Source: Ophiura sarsii
Taxonomy: Eukaryota > Echinodermata > Ophiuroidea > Amphilepidida > Ophiuridae
Length of the DNA stretch: 64,000 nucleotides
Direction of reading: 5' to 3'
NCBI GenBank assembly: GCA_035610835.1
Contig: CM069444.1
Span: 372,001-436,000 of the forward strand
Positions 1-11,239 of the stretch are shown here, piece by piece. Both the position numbers and the translations under genes were made by a program. The notes below the pieces were generated by a model, which was given only the letters and a program-made list of their open reading frames with translations, was not told the origin of the DNA and searched no databases. Numbering within the stretch: the stretch's first letter is position 1; each line of letters starts with the position of its first letter.

Positions 1-243
1 CACATCTATTTATATTGGCTTTGCACCTCTTACCACCACCTCTCGAGACTTCACCATAATAGTATAAGCGAGGAAGAACATCTGACCAAAGGATCTTTTG
101 TCCGGGGCGTAAAGCGGACACAATTTCAACAATACGAGCCCTAGTTTCACCGACTGACGAACTAAAGATGTCATTAGTGCCCAGGTGAAGAATCAAAGTA
201 GTAGGACATGGTCTTCTGTGTACGTAGCCACGAATGCGCTCGA
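1..243 (-). pseudogene. SGNH/GDSL-hydrolase-like domain fragment, probably retroelement-derived
   Basis: Read on the minus strand from about 243 to the window edge there is an open frame of about 80 codons with no stop. It carries 'LILHLGTNDIF', which resembles the GxND block of SGNH hydrolases, followed by 'ILWSDVLPRL', a typical continuation. An in-frame stop lies just upstream (about 255) and there is no start codon, so this is a fragment that continues past the window edge. SGNH domains of this kind are common in invertebrate retroelement proteins, so a mobile-element origin is inferred. It lies about 110 bp downstream of the SDR stop codon and has no evident link to that gene. Confidence 0.5.
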
Positions 244-356
244 CTATTATTAAAATATTCTGTCAGATATGACCAAAAGTAAAAAAGCATGGACCTTATG
301 TACGTGATGCATCACATAATATACTATATTATAACGGGATGCCTCACATAATGGGC

Positions 357-581
357 TTAGTATTCCATTTTGCAACCTCTCCATGACATCACACAGCCAT
401 TTTCTTCCTCCCCCACCTTAGCCATCATGTCTCGTAGACCGCTGACGCATTGGTTTGGGGTGATTTGCGCCTTAGGGCCTCCCATATCCGTGCTGACCCA
501 ACCAGGATCCAAGGAGATGGCGAGGATGTTGTCTGATGCTAAATCTACGCTCATGGATTTGGTGATCATGTTCAGTGCAGC
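357..581 (-). CDS. SDR last exon with stop codon
   Basis: The acceptor TTGCCCACAG|GCT at 582 opens a 74-codon frame ending in TAA at 357-359. It begins 'AALNMITKSMSVDLASD', contains 'ISLDPGWVSTDMGGPKA' (PG motif typical of SDRs) and ends 'SWRGCKMEY'. Phase 0 joins it to the preceding exon. The length and C-terminus fit C-factor-like SDRs of about 250 residues. Confidence 0.92.
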   Translation of the reverse strand, partial: AALNMITKSMSVDLASDNILAISLDPGWVSTDMGGPKAQITPNQCVSGLRDMMAKVGEEENGCVMSWRGCKMEY

Positions 582-2123
582 CTGTGGGCAATAAATAAGA
601 AACCGTAAAAAGCGTAATTGTCATGCGATATATTTTTCTTCCTTTTCAAACCATTTCACTTGTTTCGAATTACTAATTCGAAAGATTATTATTTATAACG
701 TAAGGCGACGAAAAAAGAAACCCTGTTCAAAAAAAAGTGTACTCAACTTCAGCGATTTCTTTAGAAAAAAGTATTCGTTTGTTTTCAAAACAATGTACTA
801 CGGTATAAAGACAAGTCAATTAGCTTTAATATGAATTTTATCTGGTTTAGATTGGTTGAGGGAAACTTATTTTATGCCGTTTTGAATAAAAGTGACCAAT
901 TTAACGTCCGAACACGCTTCCAGATCTTGACCATTGTATTTCATAAGATACGACCAATAAAAAATTACAATACCGACAGCGAAAGGATCAATTCCTTTGT
1001 TACGAAATGATTAAAGTGTTGTAATTGTGTCATAAATAGGCCTTAAAGCTGTCTATGGTTTTAATCTATTAGGAGACAATGTTGAACAAGTCTATTGTCT
1101 ACTTAATTCTTTTAATAAAAAAGAGGTGTAATGCTTTACATCATAATCCTAGTAAACATTATTAAGCTCGTTAAGCTTGAAATTATAAAACCGTGTTTTT
1201 GGTGAAAAAACAGCTCCTTTACAGAAATAGTCATATTTACTTAACGGTATCATCAAATAGCGTGATTTTATTCCAGATGGTAGCGAAGAAATGGCGCAAT
1301 CATTTAAAGTTTTGTTTGCCTTGATTTTGTGGTCAAAAATATTTTTTTAGATTTTTTCAATTAGGGTAAACTTTTTTTTGACTCACCCTGTATGAGCAAA
1401 CATACCTCTGAGTCTGGTTCGTTTTGTCACTTCCCCCCCCCCCCCCCCTTCAAAATGACCGTGACAAATGGAAAAATCTGTAAAAATGTTGTCGTAATTT
1501 GACATGCCAAACAGTCAGTATTCATTTGCACATGACCATTTTATCGCCAATATTTAAAAAACGGCCCCAGTTCAAATCCATGCAGTCTAATGGGGTGTTT
1601 TTGTTTTTGTTTGTGGGTTCTTTTTTGGGGAGGTTCCTCAATGATTATGTGCACTGACCTTCTCATGGAAAAGTTAAATAATTCATTTATCCTAGCCTAC
1701 CCAGAGAAAATCAATATGATCACGTATTTATATAATCTTTGTTATCCTGATGATTTCCAAATTTAAGGACAACCTCTAAAAGTCCGTCTAGAAGACTCTC
1801 GCCAGTGACCCACGAGGAGAAATATTTTTAAAAAAGGACACCCAATAATATATTATGTGCTATACAAAACTACACGTTTATAAGTTGTAAAAAGTAACTA
1901 TTTCTCAAATCTGACATAGTTATTTACAGATAGTCGTGTCGCAGGATTTTCCAGCGTTGATAGGCTTACACAAACAAACAGGTCTCTGACCCCCGGGGTT
2001 TAGTCGATATTGACTTGAGTACCCATGATCATTCCAAAAATTGCAGAAAAGGGGTAGTTTTCATATCATGTCCGCGGATGTCAACGATTTCCCCAAATTA
2101 GGGCTGTTATTTGAAGATGTCCG

Positions 2124-2155
<32 letters not shown>

Positions 2156-5100
2156 CAACAGTATGGGCGTATTATATTTGAAGACCCATGTCCGCTCACC
2201 CCTCAGGTAATCGCCGTCAAACGAGGACCTTGACTTGGTACTATCCAAACGAGGACACATCGAACTGGGTACATACTGGCAAACCGAGGACAAAATGGCG
2301 TTAAAAAAAATGTGTATCACACCGCCGATCAGACAAGTGTACTATCCAACAGAGGTAATGTATGTTAGGGGGTATCACATGCGAGGACCTCATTTGGATA
2401 GCGTTTTTACACTGTTTGCATCATTTTGGACATTATCAGGAAACCGAGGTCCGTCCTCGGTTGCAGGTATGTCCACGGTTGGATGGTGTGTATTCAAACT
2501 AAGGTCCGCGATTGACGGTGATTACTTACACCTCTGGGCATAAATTGTAAGGGAGTATTTTGAATCAAACGTGTCCTTGTTTTTGCGTAAAAAAGGGGGA
2601 CTGTTTAGAATGTGTCCTTGATATGGTAAAATAAGGGGGTCAGGCAAAATGTCATAGTTTTTGCAAAAAGAAGGTGTGTGGGGGGGGGTATTTCGATCTT
2701 CTGGAAAGATCATGTGTTACCCCTCCGAATACGAAGAGAAAACACCGGGCTCTCACCTTGGTTGCTCTGTATGAATAAAAACCGCCATTTTTGTTATCAC
2801 TAATGCACCCTAACCCAGACGTCATATTGAGTATTGCGGCACGAGAACAACTGAGTCCTAGGTCTTGGTTAGCAGCTGATGCCATCTTTAGAAGAGGGTA
2901 AAAACTCTGAAAATATAATAACAAAATTGAACAGATTTATAATAAGCACTTCAACTATAATAGGAGCTACAATCCTGGAAAAAGGTCTTTGAACACTTGC
3001 GTGTGATTAACGGAAAAGTATCACCCCACAAAGTTAACCAAGGCCAGTGGCTCCTGCAGTGGCTCCTGCAGTGGCTCCTGCAGTGGCTCCTGCAGCTTGC
3101 CAGAGTGTCCCAACATTGATCGAGGGGGGAGGACAAAATAGTCGACTATTGCGAGGTAAGGTACATAGTTGTAGTCGCAACTAGCGCCAATAGTCGCGAC
3201 TATGACTGTCGTGGCTGGTTAATTACTATTTATGGGACTTTTTTGGCCTACAACCACACTGTAAATGTTGGTCAAAAATTGACCAACATTTTGACCAACC
3301 TTTAGTCTTATACATGTATGAACAATCTAATTTGTTGGTCAAACTTTTGACCAACTGTTTTTGGAACAAATTTTAACCAACGCTTGATTAAAAATATACC
3401 AACACTGTTTGGCAAAATGTTTCGCCAATTGTTGGGCAAATATAATTATTAAACAGTAATTGGGTAATAGGAAATATAATTTGACTAACTGTTGGGTTTT
3501 CTGTAAAACATTTGTAGGTCAATGTAATGAGAATATTTAACCATATAATATTGGGCACTCTTTTACTTTATGCCAACCATTGGTCAAAATATTTGGTCTG
3601 GTTAGGGTTAGGGTTTCAAAGGTAGGTCTAAGTCACAATTATACATGATATAATTCCATTAAGAACGAGTTCAAGTATTGCGTGATTTTTTTTCTAATTG
3701 CATGCCTACTAAATGTACATTTTCTACGGCAATGACAGTAAGCTTACCAATAACATTGGTAAGCTTACCGTCATGACAAGAGCTCTGACAAGAGCCGTTT
3801 AGATGGATTTATCCTTGTCCACTGATGGTGGCTTTGAAAAGACCTCTAAACATAGGTTGCCACTGTCCTACTATAAAGTTTGGCTCTAGTAATAGAACCT
3901 ATTCCAAAGGACTGCCCCTTGACAAATTGAAATAACGTAGACTGCTCCTTGTGTACAACAGACTACAACAAGTATTTTGCACAGTAGTGCAGTCACTGAT
4001 TTGTAAGCATCATTTGACGCTGTTATGAATTTGAACAGAGTAATATAACGGTTCATTGCGGACCTGTCTGAAAAAATACAAGACTGTTATTAATTGCTGG
4101 GATTGATTGACAGGGAATAGAGAGTTCAACATACGGCTAATATCTTTGCCGTTACACTGGAAAGTTGGGGTTTCACTTAGTGTTTTGTGATGGTGCCTGT
4201 AGATAGAATGTGGAGATAAGAGAGAGCCCAAAAAAGATGTTGAGATCTTCTGACAATGCATTGCGCGAACGCCAGCCAACTAAAGGTGTTTTTTTCGCAC
4301 GATGCATTTGTCGAGCTCTTAAGTTTTAGAAATAAGAATAAGGACTAATGACTAATTAAATCATTGATTTATTAGATCATAAGAGCTCCAACGATGAACT
4401 CGCTATATGAGGCCATGATTGTGCGCATTATGTCTATGGGAACCGAGAGAAATTGGAGACCAAAATTAGGGCATTTTGCAAAAACGCAATGAATTGAGGT
4501 GGTGTTTTAAAAATCTTCTTTGGAGAGAACCATTGCTACACTAACCTGTGATGTATCTAGTCATCACAACAAGTAACTGACCAGGTAATAAATGTGCTGA
4601 TAACTCTAAAAGTATAACTCCTACATAAACATATTTAATTATAAAGTTGTTGAGAAATTTCTTTTCTAGAATTTGAGATATTACGCGCTAAGAATGGTTG
4701 ATTAATGAGGTTTTCATTTTAACATTTTCTTTTCAACACGGGAAGAATAAGACAGGTAAATCGTGTGTGCCGTATTGATCAACCGTAACAATGCCACCGG
4801 CCGACTATCCAACAACCAGGCCGTCGACGGGTGAATTGGCACTACCACTAATGTACCAGTAATCAATATTTTGTCAGTCCCCGTGTTGAAAATGAAAATG
4901 TGAAAATGAAAATCAGACTTGACAGTACATTTGGGATTGTAACTTCCTTAATAATCAGCCATTCCTAGCGTGTAATATCTCAAATTCAAGAAGAGAAATT
5001 TCTCAACATGTTTATAATTAAATATGTTTATGTAGGAGTTATACTTTTTAAGTTATCAGCACATTTATTACCTGGTCAGTTACTTGTTGTGATGACTGAC

Positions 5101-5649
5101 AGTAGTACACCACTGTACGTGTTATTGCATTATGAACATGCATGGGACTAGAGTTAGTTTGTCACTGCAAGCCTCAGTGGACGCTGAAATGGGGTAGTCA
5201 GAGATTGGGGTAAACAGATCTATTTTAGATCTACACTAACCTTTGATATCATCATCAGACCCAATATTGACATCATAAAGATGCATCATGGTTGCTGCTG
5301 TTACTTTTTAAAATGGGTCAGAGTTTATCATTCCAGCTGTTACTTTTTAAAATGGGTCAGAATTTATCATTCCAGCTGTTACTTTTTAAAATGGGTCAGA
5401 ATTTATCAATCCAGCTGTTACTTTTTGAAATGGGCCAGATTCTATCATATATCTACACTAACCTGTGATATCATCATCGGACCGACGGTATTGACATCAT
5501 AAAGATGCCTCATGGTTGCTGCTGTAACTTTTGAAATGCGCTAAGGTCCGCTATTCCAGCGTTATTGATAAGCACGTTCAGGCCTTGATCCCCTACCAAA
5601 TCCGTTACCGTGCTTACAGCTGCTTCGTAAGACGATTCATCTCCAACAT
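357..5649 (-). CDS. C-factor/sniffer-like short-chain dehydrogenase/reductase, three 3' exons
   Basis: Three minus-strand exons (5463-5649, 2757-2906, 357-581) splice with GT-AG borders into the C-terminal two thirds of a classical SDR. Seen in order: 'NVLINNAGI' (NNAG motif), 'YDVNTVGPMMISQ', 'FYPLLK', 'AAILNMTSGLG' (catalytic Ser region), 'YSYRATK' (YxxxK catalytic pair) and 'LDPGWVSTDMGG' (PG motif after beta-6). These match the cytosolic NADP-dependent C-factor/sniffer/carbonyl-reductase-like group; the substrate cannot be inferred. The first exon(s) with the Rossmann TGxxxGIG motif were not found between 5650 and 15124; they may lie in the 100-N gap or be diverged. The middle exon needs one extra base at 5529-5532 to stay in frame, so the locus is either mis-sequenced there or a pseudogene. 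Confidence 0.85.
582..2756. other. SDR last intron, no genes seen
   Basis: AT-rich intron with a C tract (about 1433-1448), a C/A tract (2122-2150) and a degenerate segment (about 2190-2540) in which 'gaggac'-type words recur. No coding sequence or clear transposon ends were recognised. Confidence 0.5.
2757..2906 (-). CDS. SDR exon with catalytic Ser and YxxxK
   Basis: 150 bp, 50 codons, phase 0 on both sides. The acceptor TATTTTCAG|AGT and donor AAG|GTGAGA are both good. It encodes 'SFYPLLKMASAANQD', 'LSCSRAAILNMTSGLG' and 'GGFYSYRATK'. The Tyr and Lys of YRATK are the catalytic SDR pair, usually YRxSK in this family. No stop codon or frameshift is seen. Confidence 0.9.
2960..3125 (-). repeat. 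Dispersed repeat with internal 12-bp tandem repeat
   Basis: This segment matches 28265-28410 (HPD intron 9) in inverted orientation. Shared words include 'caatgttgggac', 'ccgttaatcac' and 'ttccaggattgtag'. Here it also carries four copies of a 12-bp unit (ggctcctgcagt, about 3050-3097) that the other copy lacks. It is a dispersed element of unknown class inside SDR intron 2. Confidence 0.5.
4559..5097. repeat. Foldback element of about 540 bp in SDR intron
   Basis: Long imperfect inverted repeats: 'agtcatcacaacaagtaact' at the left end matches the reverse complement of 'agttacttgttgtgatgact' at the right. The match continues for about 180 bp of each arm through 'gacaggtaa/ttacctgg' and 'tgagaaatttct' sequences. 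A shorter relative ('agtaactgaccaggtaataaat') occurs at about 21523. A non-autonomous DNA element is inferred; no target duplication was identified. Confidence 0.7.
5231..5450 (-). repeat. Tandem duplicate derived from the SDR exon (39-bp units)
   Basis: The stretch 5231-5300 repeats the 3' end and donor of the adjacent SDR exon (plus strand 'ctacactaacct...gatatcatcatc' and 'attgacatcataaagatgc'). It is followed by about four tandem copies of a 39-bp unit (for example 'gttactttttaaaatgggtc...attccagct'). The unit aligns base for base, apart from one missing T, to the SDR exon segment at 5526-5563, the part that encodes 'GIADLSAFQKVT'. The copies have acquired stop codons and are not coding. 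They are useful because they preserve the five-T run lost in the gene copy. Confidence 0.75.
5463..5649 (-). CDS. SDR exon with NNAG motif, one base short
   Basis: Acceptor TTTCAG|AT at 5650 and donor CAG|GTTAGT at 5462. The first part reads 'VGDEGL'-type sequence through 'INNAGIADLSAFQ' and the last part reads 'VTAATMRHLYDVNTVGPMM', but the two are in different frames. The break falls at a run of four T on the plus strand (5529-5532). Tandem duplicates of the same exon segment at 5299-5450 have five T at the equivalent place. With five, the exon would be 188 bp and would join the next exon in phase 0. I infer either a sequencing/assembly contraction or a real one-base deletion. Confidence 0.8.
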
Positions 5650-8157
5650 CTGAAATTACCCAAAAGCAACAAAAAATCAAATGAGGCCGAGAAACAAAAA
5701 TTAAAGTGTTGTGGTCAGTGAACTGTAGGCTACACAAGAAAACACCAATTTATGTTTTTAACAGGTTTGTTGTGGTCTCAGGCTAGTTAAAATCTATGGG
5801 ATACCCTGTGCGAGGTGTCTCTAACAAAGATTATAGGGTCTCCTCAGCTTTAGTTGTATTTTGCTAAATCAGCCTCTCTGTTAGTAAATCATCAATGCCT
5901 GTAGAAGAGACAAATTTGATGTGATGCGAGGGAACTACATAATTTATATTACACCAATTTACCTTTCCATTTTTTTAAATTACCATAATAGCATGGGCCA
6001 GCCCCGTTTACGTGGTTCGAAATGAAATACGTGGTTCAAAATGGTTGTGGCTTCATGACGCAATGTGGTGTGACGTCATAGCGAAGAAGGCATGTTACAG
6101 GGTGGTGGGGATGGTGGCATTTTACCATACGTGAAGGTGGAGGGAGGTGGAGGTCTGTAACTCGAACCAGGTCAGCTGCGATTTGGTCATTGCTGCGGTG
6201 CCGTTTTACAATGATTACGCGAATGTGGAGGTAGGGGAGGTGGAGGGAGGCCAGGTGAGGGGAGTTGGAGAAGGTCAAGCGAGCGAGGCCGGCTGCGATT
6301 GGTCATTGCTGTGTCATGGAGACAAAGAGTTGGAACTGGTTGGAACTTGTTCCATAAGACTTATATGAAGTTCCGAAAAATTGCTCATTATTCAAACAGC
6401 TCTTGAATGGATATTTTAAAACCAAAGGGGATTAGGCCTATTGTTTTTCATTGGGCCTATCGAGAGTAGAGCTTATAGTCTCAACGAACCTTTGAGTTTG
6501 ACCATTGACTCGCCAATATCCCTCTTATCCACACACAAAATCAATTCTCAATCATCCATGGGCATGGAGAAAGGTTTGAGGACCTACCCATCGGTTCAAA
6601 ATTATCAGGACACCTTTTAAAAAATAAACACGTATCAGTGAACATGTGTATCTTCCATGCCTCAGGTAGGTATGTTAAAGTGGGTGGTGCCTGCTCGTAT
6701 TATAAGAATATAGAGACCTATCATATTTTAAATAGCGATCATTTTAATACTGGCATCAACAACAAAATGTACATCATTCGTACTTTCTTTTAATCTACGC
6801 ATGCGCATTTGACGTGACAGTTCTTGTCATAGCTACCATATAAAGCCCCATTTGATGAAAAGACACGTTTCATCGTTGTCTCGTCATTTGAATTCGAACT
6901 TGAGACCTACAGCAGGCTTATAAATCTAAGCGCCTGCAGAGTCCAATATGGATAAGCCACATAAAAGCTTTCGACGATATAATATTTTAAGACATATAAA
7001 ATAAATGTACGGCACATGATGAAGTGGCGCCTGAAAACAGCAAAGATGATTTATGATGATGGCACAGAGAACAGGATATTTTGTCAATCTGGATTCTGAT
7101 AGTCCAATTTTTTGTCTTCCAAACTAATTTTCAAATTTTCCCTCTTCAATTTTTTTTTTGTGTGTTGAAATTGAGTGCACACACACATCACACACAATTG
7201 GAAGACAGAACATTTGAGGCCACTTCCCCTATACAAAACGTGTGTAGAGAGGGTGATTATCATTCCAGGTGTTGCCAGTTGGGCTACAACAACAATGCCA
7301 GGCAAAAAAAACCCACATGTTTTACTTCCATTCAATATTAGCGCACTATTTCAAGCGGTTTACGTGTAGGTCCACATACAGTTTTGTCATGCAATGTATG
7401 TACGCTTTCATGTCTCGGAGATGTATGCGAAAGTGTGCGTAATGTTGAAATGTCTGTGGCAAGTCTATGCATGCAGTACCAGTAGTCCAGCACAGAACAA
7501 AACAAATGCAATCAATGCACAAACATCTGTTTTCTTTCATTCAATGTAAACATTTCAAGAAGCCGAAGACATCGGTCCAAATAAAGTTTGGTGATGCAAC
7601 GCGTTCCTGTCTCCGAGACACGCAAGATTTTGCGTTTTATTCCGCTGCATAGTCCATTAGATTGCGCAGTTCAGTGCTAGCTACATTTAGAGTAACGTTG
7701 TAGCCAGTAGCCACATAGAACATTCTAATACCAATGGTGTTATATCTGTCTGTTTCAAGTAAGGCAGGCTGCTTGCTTATTTGTTCTTCATTTCATGTTT
7801 CCATGATATACATAATGCACCCACCCAACAAGAGTTAATTTGTAGCCAACTATTTTCTAAGACAATGATAAATAAAGCTCTAATTCAAACTGATGACACA
7901 ATTGGGCTATAAGTATAATTTTTATAAACTGGCAACCTCAAATTCTGCTGTGTGTGTGTTTGACCTCTTTAAAAACAGATTTGTATACAATACCAGCTAG
8001 TAGTCCTGTATTATATAACATTATATAACAGCTAGCTATAGCAGGCAAGCTGGCTATATCATTACATGTCCCTATTTTTTTTAATTACGCACGTTTATGC
8101 ATTACTCATTTTGATATGTGTGGGGTGTACGTCACCGGGGGGGGGGGGGTATTCAGT
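5650..8157. other. Region upstream of the SDR exons, no gene recognised
   Basis: Contains an imperfect duplication around 6130-6310 (gtggaggtagggg/ctgcgattggtcattgctg words) and ordinary AT-rich sequence. No exon with a TGxxxGIG motif was found. No RNA gene was recognised. Confidence 0.4.
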
Positions 8158-8165
8158 GCGATCAG

Positions 8166-8489
8166 TAGTGGCGTACCCAGGGGGGCCGGTGCCACCCCCC
8201 AACAAAATATCCCTGTAGGTAAAAATGACCCTCCGTCGGTGCGATTTTGACCATGCAATTTTTTTGACTGGTTACGCGGGCAACTTCATCGCTCCCCCAC
8301 CCCCCCCCCCCCCCCCCCCCCCACCCCACCCATCAAGATTTCAGCTGCTGACGGGGAAAATATTGTGCAAGTTTTACGAAAAAATTGTCGGTACCATGCC
8401 TTTCGTCGGTACAACGATGGTCGTGCCTGCCTGCCTGCCTGCCTGCCCCCCCCCCCCACCCCCGTTTCCAAAAGCTGGGTACGTCACTG
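8166..8489. mobile_element. hAT-like MITE with 8-bp target duplication
   Basis: Left end 'tagtggcgtacccag' and right end 'ctgggtacgtcactg' are inverted repeats, flanked on both sides by the identical 8-bp word GCGATCAG (8158-8165 and 8490-8497). An 8-bp target-site duplication is characteristic of hAT elements. The interior (324 bp in all) has long C tracts and a (CTGC)n run and no transposase. It belongs to the same family as 45534-46065 and 47866-48227. Confidence 0.85.
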
Positions 8490-8756
8490 GCGATCAGTAA
8501 GTGGATGATGCAGTGAAATCATTGCTTCGAGGAAGAGAAATAACCTATAGATGCGTGAGGACCCGTTGCATTGCTGATCCAGCGAAGGACAGGGAGGGCG
8601 CAGTGGAAAAGGGCCAGGGGTTTCTTTTTTTGGGGGGGGGGGCGTGGGGGTCTGGTCAGTGGTACCCATGAATTGCCCAGGCTTGTCGCAGACCATTTGT
8701 ATGTGGAAGTTACTGCTTGTGTGATGTCAGCGAAGGTCAACAGGTTGCCCCATTTG

Positions 8757-8819
8757 TGATCCCACAATGCAACAGATAAGGATAATCAATGGCTTTTTTT
8801 TCTATTTGCGATAAACCTT
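8757..8819. repeat. Half copy of the 'aaggtttatcgc' foldback family
   Basis: 'gatcccacaatgc...aggataatcaat...tatttgcgataaacctt' matches the right arm of the palindromic elements at 19957-20127 and 45231-45379. Only one arm is present. Confidence 0.65.
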
Positions 8820-9933
8820 GTGTTGTAAATGTGCCAATCGCGATCAATGCGCTGCATCGCACTATCATCGCATTGTCGTCATAGTGATTTTGGTTGTACA
8901 CTAGACTAAGGGCAAGGCAAAATAAAAAATAAACCTGTTTAGCGTCCCCTCCCGGTTCCTTTTTTGGGGTCCGCTTCAATTTTATTTTATTTTTTCTCTT
9001 TTTTCTCTCTATTTCAGTCAACACTTTTTCAGGTTCGCAATGTTTATCGCTTACCAGGGCGGTTTTGTACGTAAAGTGGGGGGAAAATAAAACAAAAGGG
9101 CCTCTTCCTTCGTTTTTTGAAAAAAAACCTGATGCTAAACATGTTTTTATTTTTATTTTGCCTCTAGCCCAATTCAAGCTGTACTGAGGTGTAATAAAAT
9201 AAATCCTCAGCGTTGAAAGAACTAGTATGCTTGGGCCCAGATTTCAGATTTGATCAAACTTAGATCACAGAGAACTACTCGAGTATTTTGCTGGGCTCGG
9301 GAGTCGGGCTCTGGAGTCGGACTCGCGCAGTCCATATACGGCCTATGGGCCAGATTTGAGAAAAAAACAGAAATAAGCTTATTACTCAAATTCGGCAATG
9401 CCTGTAATGCAATGGGTTATTTTAACATAGATTTGGTAAGAAAAAAATATTATTCGTTTTCCAAGATGAAATTCCAACCTTATTTCACCGAGTCTCGCAA
9501 CACTCATTTCCCTATTCGTCGAAAGTTTACTGATGACCGAATACACATCACTCATATTTGGATGCTGTCATGTACATCCGCGTGCCTATTTTTGCTTACC
9601 GTTTTCAAAATAGTATGATTTGTTGGTTATATAATCTTGACATATATCTCAATCATATTGCCGAATATCGTGCAATTTCAAGCCTATCTTCTTATTAAAA
9701 TTGTGACTTCAATGTTAAAAATCTACTTGTTTGAACCGAATTTCGTTATTACATATGCGGAGTAATTTGGTGGTGCGCCCTCATCATTATTTATATTGAC
9801 ACGCGTGCCAGAATGTATGGGATAGGAAGGCAATAATTATAATGACTTGATTCAGGCAATTTATTCCTTGCATGTAATAATTTAATTTTCTCTATTTTAA
9901 TTCATGACACTGGGATACGGCATGCATTAAAGC

Positions 9934-9934
<1 letters not shown>

Positions 9935-9966
<32 letters not shown>
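9935..9966. repeat. Poly-C tract of about 32 bases
   Basis: Uninterrupted C run followed by a (CA)-rich stretch. It is among the longest of many poly-C/poly-G tracts in the window. Confidence 0.95.
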
Positions 9967-10401
9967 ACATACACACACCAATGCTACGGGGAATGCGGGG
10001 GTGGGGGGGCTAAACCAAGATGACTACTTTCTTTCCCTTTCTTTTTTCTCTTTCTAGCCTCAAATGTCCTTGTTTTTTCTTTAATGTTGAACAACAACAA
10101 ATTCTGACATTATTTGGGAATCATGAAGAATCCGGACTTTTTGTGGTCCATTTCGACACGAGAGCCTGTTAGAGGTGGATGTTTCTGAAGATTCCCAGAT
10201 TGACCAATCTGAAGAAGGTTCCACCTACGAAGAGAGAGGAAAGGACGATGATACAAATAAGATACTGGGCCTGAAGTGTCATCTAGCGGGGAAGAGATGT
10301 CAAGTGATGAGATGCAAGACAATATATCAAGATTGGTATATACATGCAGGCCAGACAATCCACTCCGGAAATGAGGATTAAAACATTTCAAAAGTATGTT
10401 G

Positions 10402-10501
10402 NNNNNNNNNNNNNNNNNNNNNNNNNNNNNNNNNNNNNNNNNNNNNNNNNNNNNNNNNNNNNNNNNNNNNNNNNNNNNNNNNNNNNNNNNNNNNNNNNNN
10501 N
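10402..10501. other. Assembly gap (100 N)
   Basis: Exactly 100 N, the conventional length for a gap of unknown size. No gene crosses it detectably; the missing 5' SDR exon(s) could lie within it. Confidence 1.
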
Positions 10502-10639
10502 CTCGAAAATGCATACAAAATTTCAAATTCGGTAAAACATTTTCGTAATAAATTTAAGCAAAAACTTATTTCAACTTACGATTAATTGATTTTTTTTTTA
10601 GAGCACTATTTCAATTTCACATTATGGTTATTTGATGGT

Positions 10640-10898
10640 ATTTTTTTGAGCATTGTCCTTTGTCATGTCCGGTATTGTTGGTGTCATATTTAGGTTTTAT
10701 TGTCCCAGGGCTTCAAGGGATGGCACTTTACAGGCCTTTTTGGCCTTCCAGCCGTCTCCTCCATAACCGTTTCGTTTTTCTGTTGTTGTAAATTATCTAA
10801 TTGTTTCTTACTGATTTTTGATGTAATTTGATGTTATTTGTGATTTTAATGTTATGGTAATAAAATGATGAATGAAATGAATGAAAATGAATGAATGT
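10640..10898 (+). mobile_element. LINE 3' tail with (AATG)n end
   Basis: A non-coding segment ends 'taataaaatgatgaatgaaatgaatg...', a polyadenylation-like signal followed by short tandem tails. This is the usual 3' terminus of CR1/RTE-type non-LTR retrotransposons. No coding part is recognisable upstream, where the gap intervenes. Confidence 0.5.
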
Positions 10899-10978
10899 TA
10901 AACCACTAGAAAGTCATATCTAGTATTTTTGCTTGTTAACATACGTTAAAACCAAAATGGCCGCCAAATTAATGGCCA

Positions 10979-11239
10979 ACAATTGAGGACCCTAGATCTA
11001 AAAGGGGGTTAAGTCACAATCTTGTGAAATTGTAGTTAGTATCAGTTTCTGCTACAAGGAGGATCTCTGCACCCTCTGTTCAAATGTTACAGTAAAGTCC
11101 TGGGGTAAAGCTGTGTAATAGTCCATGGGAGATACATACCGAGTGGGTCAAGTCCACACATGGACACACCCCAACCCAGATTTTGCCATTTTTCTCAATG
11201 TGACTTAACCCCCTTTTTAGATCTAGGGTCCTCAATTGT
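10979..11239. repeat. MITE-like element with terminal inverted repeats of about 40 bp
   Basis: Left end 'acaattgaggaccctagatc...aagggggttaagtcaca' is the inverted repeat of the right end 'tgacttaaccccc...gatctagggtcctcaattgt'. The interior of about 180 bp is non-coding. Class unknown. Confidence 0.75.

Noticed and set aside
3597..3616. Telomere-like 'ggttagggttagggtt'
   Set aside because: Only two to three units in ordinary intron sequence; no array.
6036..6368. Open frames on both strands near 6.2 kb
   Set aside because: They overlap an imperfect GGTGGAGG-rich duplication and resemble no protein family.
10110..10400. Short acidic open frame next to the gap ('DVSEDSQIDQSEEG')
   Set aside because: Interrupted by the assembly gap, no recognised family, no splice support; cannot be called a gene.
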